Shown: in pieces, positions 10,476-20,847 of the stretch | Position numbering within the stretch: position 1 is the first letter of the stretch | Layout of the letters: every line of letters begins with the position of its first letter | Origin: Combretum micranthum | Taxonomy: Eukaryota; Streptophyta; Magnoliopsida; Myrtales; Combretaceae | Assembly: GCA_024138025.1 (NCBI GenBank) | Contig: JAMXBD010000364.1 | Coordinates: 1-64,000 of the forward strand | DNA: 64,000 nucleotides | Direction: 5' to 3' | Translations under genes and position numbers: made by a program | The notes under the pieces: generated by a model | Seen by the model: only the letters and a program-made list of their open reading frames with translations | Told to the model about the DNA's origin: nothing | Database searches by the model: none

Positions 10476-12529
10476 TAGTTGTGTTTTCCTTTCTTCCTTT
10501 TCCTATTAAAGCCTCTTCTCTCTCAACTATCAAATCCTAAGTGCAATTTCTTTCCTCTCATTCATGATTCATCAAGGGTCAAATAAGTTTTCTAGATGAA
10601 TTACCATTTTACAAAGTTATGGTGTTTAAGAAGATTCAAGATAAAAGTTTCCCTTTGTGCTATGGGAGGCAACGTCTACATTGTTGATGAGTGCATTGTG
10701 CATATCTCTGTAATCGTAAAAATTAATTAAGATTTCTAAGTATGATGTGTAGTTCATGGTTTTGGAAACGAGAGATGTATATACATAAAAGCATCATTAG
10801 AATTTTCTATTATTGTTGTTGATTGTTAATATAAACTAGAGATTTTTCTAGCATAAGATGTATTTCTTTCAAGTGTTTGTTTTAAGCACCAATATAGATT
10901 ATTTTTGTTCAACTAATACATCAATTATGGATGCATTAGGATTGACTGACGAGCTAGTTTGTATGATAACTCATCCAAATAAATTAGTACATTTCTTCAA
11001 GCTTTAAAGTGTCATTCATAGGAAATATAATTTTTCCAAAAACAAATTCCACATAACTAGTAACATAAAAGGAAAGAAAAAAAAACAAATAAATTGAGAA
11101 TTTTTGCCTATCTTAAAAAATTACAAACAATCAAATACCAATCAACCTATACAATAGTCAATCTAACTAGATTCATAGGGAAGTGGATTTATAATGCTGG
11201 AATTGTGATGATGATGGTCGATGATAGTGAGAATGATGAGGAAAAAAAAACATATCTAAAATAGAAAATGACAAATGTGATAAACTTAATATCGCAATGA
11301 TAAATTTATGATGATGAAGGAAATGAAATGTTTACAAAGGAAGGGAGCGGTTTGGAGTTTAAGAACATAATTTTGGAAAGAATTTTGGTTTAGAAGTTAT
11401 TATGGTGAAATTTAAGATGTTTAGGGCCATATAGGGTAACTCAGTCTACAATGCTATCAAGATGTGACAAATCGGGGAAACTAAGACACAATCAACTGAA
11501 CTTGGGCCCTTGTGCTCATAATTAACTGCCATTTATTTTTGTAGTCACTCAACCAATCATTACATCATAGTAAAACCTCGCCCCCCCATGATACATAGGA
11601 CTTGAAAGTTGAACAATTAATTAGTCATATATGCCGCAATCAACCATGCCTCTTTTTTTTAGGAATTGATTTGCTCATATCCTAAAAATTTGTAATTAAA
11701 TTTAAAAATCTTAAATGTTTTGTAAGTAGGAAATTAAACCCAAAAGGTGAGTCTAAAATTTTATCAAACCACTAACCATGAATGTTCAACTCACTAATTT
11801 CAGTAAGTAAACACTACTCACATAGGTGATTATTTTGTGCATTAAATGTGGTGATACGCTAGTAATGAACTAAATTTAAAGATTTTAGAGAATTAGCTAC
11901 TTATATTTAGCTAGGACCAAAAGATTTAGGGCTACTAATGATTAGCAATACTTATTAGGCAGTAGTTGCAATATCTAAGTGAAGTAATGCATTGAAATGA
12001 TGTGGTAATTAAGGATTGAATTTTTCGAAGGAGTTATTAGCTAGGATGATTATTAACGTATGGAGTAATGTACTAGAAATAAGTTACAATTAGGTCAAAG
12101 TAAAGGTATGAGATGCCTATATGCACAATTGTAGTAAATATGCACTGCTAATTGTTGGTCTAGTGGTTGCGTTCAAATGATGCAATTGTTATGTGCTTAG
12201 GCTTACGAGTTCTTAAAGACTAATTAGCACCAAATACATGTGTAAGTGCAGGAATTAAAGATGGAAGTATTTGTGTGTAAAAGATAATAATTGGTATACG
12301 ACACTTTAGTGACATGTTTTGTGCATGTATGTGTCATTTGTCTCCTTAGCATCTATAAAATATATATTTGTGGTAATTATATTGTAATATACGGAAAAAT
12401 ATTTTATAAAGAAGGGCAAAGCAATGTCATTTGTTAATTAAGAAAGGGAAATTTTGGTATTCTTAATAAATAAGATATGTAATAATCATCTCTTATATTG
12501 ATGATGGTCAACAAATCCTTAAAGATAGT
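10476..12529. other. Intergenic AT-rich DNA
   Basis: No frame, RNA gene or element terminus is supported on either strand. A short segment at about 12157-12185 (ggtctagtggttgcgttcaaatg) resembles tRNA-type promoter boxes but lacks a tail. A C7 homopolymer lies at about 11581-11587. Confidence 0.5.
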
Positions 12530-14537
12530 CATATGTTGAAAAATAAGAGGGTTTTATGATCCACCTTAGTATTAAGTTGATGGTTTTGTCTATGACCTAG
12601 AGATGTTTGAAGAATAGGTTTTGACAAAGGAAAATTGGTCTCTAGGCTGCCGGCTTATATGTGAAAGCCGCCGGCGTAAAGCTCTCGAACTTTTATGAAA
12701 TTTGTGAAAGCCGGTAAGAAGGCGTAAGTACAAAGGCCACCGGCGTTGAAGGAAAGGCTGCCGGCATAGGTGCCGGCTTTCCTACTTGAAATGTTTATTA
12801 TAAATTAGAATTTAGGGTTTGTATTTCTCATAAATTCTTCCTTTCTCTTCGACCAGAGAGTGTTTGTTAGGGTTTTGAGAGCGCTTGAGAGGGAAATTTG
12901 AAGAAAAACAAGATCTTTAATTCAAGTAAGTCTATCTAATCAAGATTCGTGCAGATTTATATGGAAACAATATCTTTCTCATAGATTTTTGTGTTTTTGA
13001 AGGAGTTCTTTAGAGAAACCCTAGTTTTCAATTAGGATATGTTCTTCGGGGAATCGATCAAGGAATAAGATTTGAATCAAGTAAGTTACATCTTCTTTAT
13101 CGTAGATTTGAAATGAAAAGATTATTTTCGACGAATCATGTATGTTCTTATTAATTTCTCAAATCTAGGGTTTTGGAGGAAGTTGTTCTTTTTGGAGTTT
13201 TTGTCTAATAATAATTGAAGAAAACCTAAGGTTTAGGTTTTAGAAAGAATTAAAGGTAAGTTCTTATCCTATAAATCAAAGTTCTATAAAAGTTCGATTT
13301 TATGGAGAAATTTTTCTGTTCTTGTTAATTTCCATATTTGGATTTTGGAGAAAGATATATTCTTTTGAGATTTTGAGGAGTTTGAAAGAAGAAGAAGAAG
13401 TTGCTGTTGTAGTTTCCATAAAAGGTTAGGGTTTTGGAGATTTTGATAAGTTAGGGTTGTATGGGTTGAGGATTTACATATTTCTATTTATTTGTATATT
13501 AGGAAATTTGGAGATTTTGTGTAGTTGTTATAAGGATTTGTGGATTTGGAGAGATTATTCCTGGATTTGGAAAAGGTATGACCTTTCCTTGTTTGTTGTA
13601 TTTGCTTACAAGTTTAGTTTTCTAATTGTTACCTGTAGGAACATATATATAAATGAACTTAATTCTATTTGGCTTAATTTGTTTTTTTGGATGTCTTTGG
13701 CTTTGACTAGTAAAGACCTGGCAGACAGTGATACTGGTGAGGCACCTGATGATCCTTGTGTGTCATTATCCCTAGTGAAGTTGCACTTGGAGATGATTTC
13801 GGTAGATTTAGGTGATTTGGTAGTATGGCCGCAGGTGTTTGGGGAGTGCCCATTCCAATATATGTATATAATTATATATTTTCAAAGAGTTGGTTGATTT
13901 TCTCATGGGATCTGAGTTACTCTGGGTCTGGGACTAATGTACAATAGTTCTGAATTGTGTTGATTTGCTGGCTTAATAAAGATAATAATCTGGTTGTTTG
14001 CATTAGATTAAGTTGCATTTGATATATATGTTGTGTGTGCATATGCATTTGTTTTATAGATTGGCGTACTGGGCGATTTCGCTCATTCCTTTCATTTTTT
14101 AGTACATGTGATGAGGACGTAGTATTTGATTTATTGGTTATGATCTGTACATAAATCATGGGGATGATGATAGTGATCCAGATTACCCTGTTGAGGAATA
14201 GATTCAGATATAGATTTATATGAGAAGAATTTTGAGATCATTTAGAATATTTGGAACTCTATTAAGAATTTATATGTTAAAAAGGATTTTTGAAATTTTA
14301 TGTATTTTGGATTTTTTGGCTTTCGCTTTGCAACATTGTTTGGATCAATAGGATGTTTGAAAAGATTGTTATTTACAAGTTTTATAAGATTTAAACTTTC
14401 TGCTGTATCCTCCGAGAGAGTTATGGAGATTATATTTTATATGTTTTAAATTGTGGTGTTAAAATGTTATAGCCTTTAGGTATTCTATTTAAGAGAGGAC
14501 ACGTGGTGGTTTGTAATGCCTTATTTTAGGGTGCTAC
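12530..14537 (+). mobile_element. LTR-like tract (Gypsy type), borders uncertain
   Basis: The right end gtaatgccttattttagggtgctaca (14512-14537, described in parts) has the form of a Gypsy chromovirus LTR terminus. GC-rich motifs gccgccggcgtaaa and related forms at 12649-12780 recur in weaker form in the LTRs of the element at 15798-18542. From 12900 to 13260 three spaced segments end in splice-donor-like tcaagtaagt or aaggtaagtt. No partner LTR, primer site or target duplication was found, so this may be a solo LTR. The 146-codon open frame at 13457-13897 shows no recognisable domain and is not called. Confidence 0.4.
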
Positions 14538-15797
14538 ATATATATTGGATTCCAATTCACTCATTTGTAAGACTTTTCCTTTTTTAGGTTATGAGATAAT
14601 AGAGCTGGAAATTTCTTTCTAGTTTTAGAATAAGATTGATGCTAGTGTGACAAAGGTGTTTATAATATAGGTTTCCTTGGTTCAAAATCAAGTAACTTTA
14701 CTTTCGTTGATTTATAGATAGGAATAAAATTTGTATATATAATTTTATGTTGTAAATAGCTTAGTTTTATCTAAGATCAACTTAGCTACATTGCTTTTAT
14801 TTTAATATTACTTTTTTTTCTTCCTTTTAAAACTTTGAAAATCTTATTAGTGGAAATTTTAGTTGCTCTAATCTTAATATTGTTGTTATTTCTTCACTTT
14901 AGACACTTTGAAAATCTCTTTATGAAAATTTTAGTCTTCTTCTTCTTTTCTTACACATTTTTAGTTGCTTATGTTATGTTATGGGTAAATAAGTTAGTTG
15001 TTGTTGAACAAGATAGGGTCAAGTTGTTTTTCATGGAAAAAAAAAAAGTAACATGTTTGAATGATTTATCAAATTGAATTACCTTGAACCATTCTAAACT
15101 TGAAATAATGACTAAGTTCTAGAACATTGCTTAAAACTTTCCTAAATAAGAAGCTACATAGTCTAACCTTTTGCTACTTAAGGCAAGAAGGACAACTAAA
15201 CCTAATACTTTCCTAAAGAAGGGAAGACTTCTAGAAGGATTCCTAAATAGCTAGATTGTGCTTGCCTAAAATTCATATGGACACTTCCCCCAACAATCAG
15301 AGGTAAATTTCTATTTTGAATAAGTTCCCTTTCCAAAAAGAAAAAAAAAGGACCAACTATATAAGCTCTATCTAGCCAGCTAAGTCCACTATTTTGCTCG
15401 ACACTTATCTTGATACTACACATCCTTGCACACTTATTGATTTAATGATCGGAGTGGTAGTGTTGGGTACACCCTAAGATACATTAATCGGTTTATGTCT
15501 TACAAGCCCTAACTTAGAATGGAGGATTGCAGTTCCAAGGAATTAAAAGTGCCAACAAAAATCTGCTTATAACATGGGTAAATCGCAATAATTATCCCTT
15601 ACATCACAATCTAAACTTCCTATAGTTAGTTCTTAATTTCTTGTGCTTTCCTTATAATCATAAAGAAATAAAAACTTATCTAAAGAAGATGAAACAAATT
15701 AAGTGTCAAGTTTGAAGTGTTTAATGAATTATCAATCTATAGGGTCTAATCAATAGGAGGCAGAAATTGAGATGACTTCAGTGTTCTTATTGGTGAT
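14538..15797. other. Intergenic AT-rich DNA
   Basis: T-rich sequence without a supportable gene. Short open frames at 14835-15077 and 15202-15423 have low-complexity compositions and no recognisable motifs. Confidence 0.5.
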
Positions 15798-16542
15798 TGA
15801 TGTGAATTAGATAGCATCAATATTAGAGCCGACCAAGATCAAGTTCAATAATCTATTGTAACGAATTAGAGGTCTGTTGACTGAAGTTCTAATGATGAAA
15901 ACACGAGTTAAGTAAGCTTATAAAATAGTTTGGGACACGAAGGATTAAAGGATTTTAATTATTGAAGTTGTGGAGGATTAAGCTACAAGCCATAAGGAAG
16001 TAAGCCGCCATCTTTGATTTGAATTCCATCGGCCTTAAAGAAATTACTTGTACTCCAGTTCCATCGCTGCTGGCGTAAATCCCTAAGCCGCCAGCCTTCT
16101 TATCGAAAAATTATTTCAATTTCATTTTTTTTATTTAGCCGCCACCCAATTTGTTATATAGGACACCATCCTTCTTTGGAAGCCAACTATATTGTGTTTT
16201 GTGTCTTTTAGTTTTCCTTTGTGTTATTATGAGTAGGTCTTTTGCTTTGTAATGAGACATAATATGGAGTTTATGATGAATGAAAATTGAGAGTTTCCTC
16301 TTTTTGAGTTTTGGAAAGAACTTGTTCTTGAATTTATTGGGATTTCCTGTGATGCTCACCCTAACTTATTAATCGGTTTGCCATCACCGATTGTGGCATC
16401 TTCACTGTATACCAAGGTTCTTGCTTCATTATAAGCAACGGATCACGTTTTTCATCAAGTTCTTAGATGATCCAGGGATTTAATATAATTCTAGATTGGA
16501 TATCGAGTCTCCTCACTGGTTGGTGTGGTTCTTATTGTATCA
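15798..16542 (+). repeat. 5' LTR of the deleted Gypsy element
   Basis: It begins TGATGTGAAT and ends ATTGTATCA, two bases before the primer site. It contains decayed GC motifs (gctgctggcgtaaa at about 16067) within AT-rich DNA. The 3' copy at 17777-18542 is similar along its whole length. Confidence 0.82.
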
Positions 16543-16544
16543 TT

Positions 16545-16557
16545 TGGTATCAGAGTG
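16545..16557 (+). other. Primer-binding site, deleted Gypsy element
   Basis: TGGTATCAGAGTG is complementary to the 3' end of plant initiator-Met tRNA. It sits two bases after the LTR. Confidence 0.85.
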
Positions 16558-16899
16558 AAGGTTTTCTAAGAATCTATATCCAGTTTGATTAGAGGTAACT
16601 CGAGTCATTCATATCCTATTTGTCTTTTATTAGTTTTTGATTTATCTTATCTTGTTGATCATCTAATTGTTAGGTTTGTTAGTTTTTGTGTCTTTGTTAA
16701 AAGGAAAAAAAAAAAAAAGAAATTCGTCAATTTTTTTTTTTCAGTTTTTAGGGTTTGAATAGGATTTGATTGGAGAAGAAGAAGAGAAAAAAATTCATAT
16801 ATATATATATATATATATATAAGAGAAAGAATGGATTTTGATTTGTTTTTTTATTAGGGTTTTTGTCTAGGGTTTGATTTAAAAAAAAAGAGGGTCAAA

Positions 16900-17374
16900 T
16901 ACAAGTGAATGATGATGATGATGAGTTCCTGTGCGAACCTATCTTTCATATGAGATGTTTTGTGAATGACAAGTTATGCAGTCTGGTTATTGATAGTGAA
17001 AGTTTTATAAATATTGCTAGTACTTTGTTGGTAGAAAAGTTGAGTTTGAAAACTTTGAAACTTTGAGCATCTTAAAAATATAGAATGAGTGTGGAGAATT
17101 TATGGTGACTGATCAGGTTCAGATTACCTTTTTCATTGAAAAGTACTATCATGAAGTTTTATGTGATGTGATTTCAATGCAATCTAGTTGTATTTTGTTG
17201 GGGCGACCATGGAAATTTAATAGCAAAGCCAAGAATGATGGATACAACGATCGCTATTATTTGCTTTTCAACCAAAAGCGAGTGAATTTAATACCCCTCA
17301 ATCCATGGGAAGCTAGTAAGGATCAGATGATGATAGCAAGACAATTCAAAGAAAGAAAAAAAGCAAAAGAGTGA
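16900..17374 (+). pseudogene. Gypsy retropepsin region, degenerate
   Basis: Two blocks match the protease part of plant Ty3/Gypsy polyproteins. The first (about 16935-17066) reads FHMRCFVNDKLCSLVIDSES then NIASTLLVEKL, with DSES where the family has the catalytic Asp followed by Ser/Thr-Gly or Gly-Gly. A stop and frame change follow near 17065. The second (17102-17374) contains EKYYHEVLCDVI, CILLGRPW and RYYLLFNQKRVNLIPL, matching the conserved ILLGRPW block. The enzyme would cut the element polyprotein in virus-like particles. Loss of the active-site glycine and the stops make it non-functional. Confidence 0.78.
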
Positions 17375-17599
17375 AGAAAAGAATGAGGAAAGGATAAGAG
17401 AGAGATATGGAAGTGAATGCTATTGCTGAAAAAGAGAGTAAGAGTGAGAAAAGATTGATAAAAATACACTAGAAGCACTGAAAGGAGAGAAAAGCAAATG
17501 AATTTAAGCTATAAAAAAGAAAAAAGTAAAAGTGATAAAAAGGAGAGATAAGAGTGATATTTGTTTTTCAACTAATGATCTTAATTTTTCTTTTCTTAG

Positions 17600-17776
17600 T
17601 GAAACTATTGCACAGTTGCAGGATTTTAAAGATTTGTGCCCCTAGAAACTTCCAGACGTAATTGATTATCAACTTGATTTCATTCCTAATGCTTCCAATA
17701 AACCAACGGAAAGATTGCAATATGGAAAAGTCCAAGAAAGAAGATTCGGGATGAATCATTTTGAAGAAGGAGGAAA
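17600..17776 (+). pseudogene. Fused remnants: pre-RT segment joined to the pol C-terminus
   Basis: The frame reads FKDLCP, a stop, KLPDVIDYQLDFIPNAS, resembling the segment just before reverse transcriptase (typically FPDELPxGLPPxRxIxHxIDFIPGA). After about 25 codons it runs directly into GMNHFEEGGNDAN, which resembles the last residues of pol in this group next to the polypurine tract. The catalytic bulk of pol has been removed between them. The deletion joint lies at about 17700-17740. Confidence 0.6.
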
Positions 17777-18542
17777 TGATGCAAATCAATAGCATCAATA
17801 TTAAAGCCAACCAAGATCAAGTTCAACAATCCATTTCAAGGAATTGAAGGCCCATTGATTGAAGTTCTAATGATGAAAACACGAGTCAAGCAAGCCTATA
17901 AAATAGTTTGGGACATAAAGGATTAAAGGACTTCAATTGTTGAAGTCGTGGAGGATTAAAGCTATAAGCCATAAGGAAGTAAGCCACAGCTTTGATTTGG
18001 ATTCCATTGGCCTTGAACAAATTACTTGTATGTTGATTCCAATGCCGCCGGCCTTCACAGCAACACTGCTGGTGTAAAACCCTAAGTAGCCAACCTTCTT
18101 GTCTCGAAAAATTATTTCAATTTCATGTTTTTTATTTAGGTCGCCTAATTTTTCATATAAGCCTCCGACCTTCTTAAACACCAGCTTTATTTTGTTTTTT
18201 GTCTTTTAGTTTTCCTTTGTGTTATTATAAGTAGATCTTTTCCTTTGTTATAAGGCATAATATGGAGTTTATGATGAATGAAAATTGAGAGTTTCCTCTC
18301 TTTGAGTTATGGAAAGGACTTATTCTTGAACTTATCGAGATTTCCCGTGGCATTCACTTTGATTTATCAATCGGTTTGCTATCACCAATTGTGGCATCTT
18401 CATTGTATACCAAGGTTCTTGCTTCATTATAAGTAATGAGTCGTGGTTTCTATTAGGTTCTTAGATGATCTAGGGATTTAATTTAATTCCAGATTTGGAT
18501 ATCAGGTCTCATCACAGGTTGGCATGGTTCGTTATTGTGTCA
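17777..18542 (+). repeat. 3' LTR of the deleted Gypsy element
   Basis: It starts TGATGCAAATC right after the purine tract and ends TTATTGTGTCA. It is collinear with 15798-16542, with many transitions; for example the GC motif is further decayed to actgctggtgtaaa. Confidence 0.82.
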
Positions 18543-19051
18543 TGATTAGATAAAGTAAAGGACAACTGTCACATTTGGTAGCTTAAATTTACCTATATTT
18601 ATAATTAATTGCCTAAACTTTAAAAGTTTCAATTTGGTATAAAAAAATTTCCCTCTTTTACAATTAACTACTTGAATTTTTCCCATTTTTACAATTAGTT
18701 GCCTAAATTTTACACATTTTGTAATTAACTACCTCATCTAAGTACTATAAATAAACTTGAAAAGCTTGTAAGTAATAAATTAATATGTTTTAAATTCTAA
18801 GAAATTAATTGCATAAATTAGTAAAATTTAGGTAACATATATAACATTTACCCTAGAGTGAATAGCTTTCTGTATCTTCTTTGATGGTCTTTAGAACCAC
18901 TTTTAGATAATAAAGCTAATTAGTTCAATCATTGTAGTGTTTATGGTTAGTCAAGATGTTTATATGCATGAAAGACCATAATGTCAATAATCAATGAAGA
19001 CATGGAGGATCATAATTTTAATATCCAAAATCCAGAACCTCAAGTTCATAA

Positions 19052-19176
19052 TCTTCACCTCAAGTTTTAAAGAAATTAGAAGTAGAGGAATGACAATTAG
19101 ATCATAATTAGATTAGTCTTCACCTCAAGTTCTAAAGAAATTAGAAGTAGAGGAATGACATTGAGATCATAATTAG
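19052..19176. repeat. 65-bp tandem duplication
   Basis: The unit starting tcttcacctcaagtt at 19052 recurs at 19117 with only a few changes. It includes aaagaaattagaagtagagg and gatcataattag in both copies. Confidence 0.9.
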
Positions 19177-19650
19177 TTTTTTTTTCCTCAATTGATTTAA
19201 ATTATATATCTTGTATTTTCCTTGAATAGTTATGAGTGGTAATGGGAGATTATTAAGGCATGTCCCTTTGATATAAACTATGTGTATGCATGATCCTTTT
19301 GCTTAATAGGTGTGAACATGTTAGTGGTTGATAAAGAAAAACGAGAAAATTGTCTAATTACAAACTAAAAAAAAAATGCAAATATCAATTAGATAAAATA
19401 ATTACCAGATTACCGACACAAAATCACGTGCAATCAATGACACTTTTTATTTACAAATATGTCGTATGTCTTAAATGCAACATTAGTGCAAGTACACATA
19501 AATCACATGTATAATATGCAATTTTATGTATTACCACATAAATCGAGTAAAAAGTAAAAAACTTACCTTGCTCAATTGCAAAAGCTAAAGGGGAGATGAT
19601 TCTTTTGAAATTGAAGAAGAATACAAAACCTTGGAATAATCTTAGAGGGG

Positions 19651-19652
<2 letters not shown>

Positions 19653-19697
<45 letters not shown>
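19653..19697. repeat. (AG)n microsatellite
   Basis: About 22 uninterrupted AG units. Confidence 0.97.
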
Positions 19698-19702
<5 letters not shown>

Positions 19703-19823
19703 TTTTGAGTTTTAGGGGAATTTTCATGTGCATAAATGAGGGAGGAGCTACTAATGTTGTGTAACTAACCTAAATGGCATATAATATGTGCAATTTCTTT
19801 TAATACATAAAAATTACATATAT

Positions 19824-20847
19824 TGTCACAACCTTAAAAGGCCTTATAGGATTAACTTGTAGTTATCATACTACATGTGTACCCATAATATGAAAACCGT
19901 TTTACAAGTCAGAGATTGCAAAACTCTAGTTAATATTTACTATGCAAGTTTTAATTTATAAAAATAATTTGCTAATGAAGGAAATACGAATTCCCGCTGT
20001 CCACTGGAATCGTAGAGAATCAATATCTCCTACCAAACAATAAAGTAAGATAGATAAATTACATAATATAAAGCTTCAAACTATTATACAAACAATCTAT
20101 TTCATTCTAAGCTATTTCATACAGTACAAAATCTCAAATTTAAACATTAAAACTATGGATGACATTCTAAGTCCATCTTCAATGTCTTCACTGAAGAATA
20201 TTCTCTCTACACATCCTTAGCTCATTCCTAGCCTAATATATTCCTACACAAAACTATAAGGGTGTGAGCTAAACCATAGCTTAGTGAATTATAAGACCAT
20301 ACCATGCATTAAACAAATGACAAGCAAATTTTATTAGCAAATGTATGCAATGCAATGCAATACTTAACCATGTGACATGTGCAATTTGGATGATTGGAAT
20401 CCAAACCAATGGAGATTTATGCCATTTCTTGAGGGTTGAAGGACTAACTTAAGTAATTCATGCCCAAGAGAGACAACAACTGAGGAGGGAAAAAATCTTT
20501 TCATTCTTATTTATATATACATATACGTAAAATAATCTCTACTTCACTTATAATAGAAAGACTCTACTAAGTATTAGCCATTTCTTATCAACACCATAGG
20601 CAACATCCTCTGGAACCTGCTTAGTTCCTAAGGAATCGATAGAATAGTGGAAACCTTTTGTAGAACTAGGAGCTTTTCACCTAGAAAAACCAAGCATAAC
20701 CAGAGAACCAAAATGTTAATTCATAGCGTAGTTACCATGCTCATGTAAGTTATGATATTGTGCAATGCATGTCCATTTCGCTAAGGGTCAATTACGACTT
20801 ATATCATATTATTTAATGATCATCTCAATTTCAAACTGTGTGGGTGT
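19824..20847 (-). mobile_element. LTR-like remnant (minus orientation), related to 38324
   Basis: The left end TGTCACAACC is the complement of a Gypsy LTR terminus. Downstream, accgttttacaagtcagaga and ttgcaaaactctagttaat match accgtcttacaagtcagcg and ttgcaagactctaattaat after the TGTCATGACC at 38324. The later ctaaaccatagcttagtga also has a counterpart (caaaaccatggcttagtga, about 38790). It appears cut off at 20848, where another LTR begins. Confidence 0.5.

Larger units (their letters stand above)
15798..18542 (+). mobile_element. Internally deleted Ty3/Gypsy retrotransposon with both LTRs
   Basis: Two similar direct repeats of about 745 and 766 bp (15798-16542 and 17777-18542) flank only 1.23 kb. 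They share ordered blocks such as gatgaaaacacgagt, aaaatagtttgggaca, gccataaggaagtaagcc and ataccaaggttcttgcttca. A primer site TGGTATCAGAG starts at 16545, and a purine tract gaagaaggaggaaa precedes the 3' LTR. The bases tgat flank both outer ends (15794-15797 and 18543-18546), compatible with a target duplication. The interior keeps a decayed protease region and the extreme end of pol. Reverse transcriptase, RNase H and most of integrase are gone, so the copy cannot move by itself. Confidence 0.85.
18543..19823. other. Intergenic repeats
   Basis: 18570-18740 contains four degenerate copies of an acaattaactacctaaattt motif. A 65-bp tandem duplication lies at 19052-19176 and a long GA microsatellite at 19653-19697. 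From 19370 to 19820, words such as tgcaattt and aatcacatg recur, echoing 37330-37930. No gene is supported. Confidence 0.6.

Noticed and set aside
13457..13897. 146-codon open frame in the LTR-like tract
   Set aside because: Phe/Ile/Leu-rich with no conserved block, inside LTR-like sequence, with no supporting splice or promoter signals; explained by T-rich composition.
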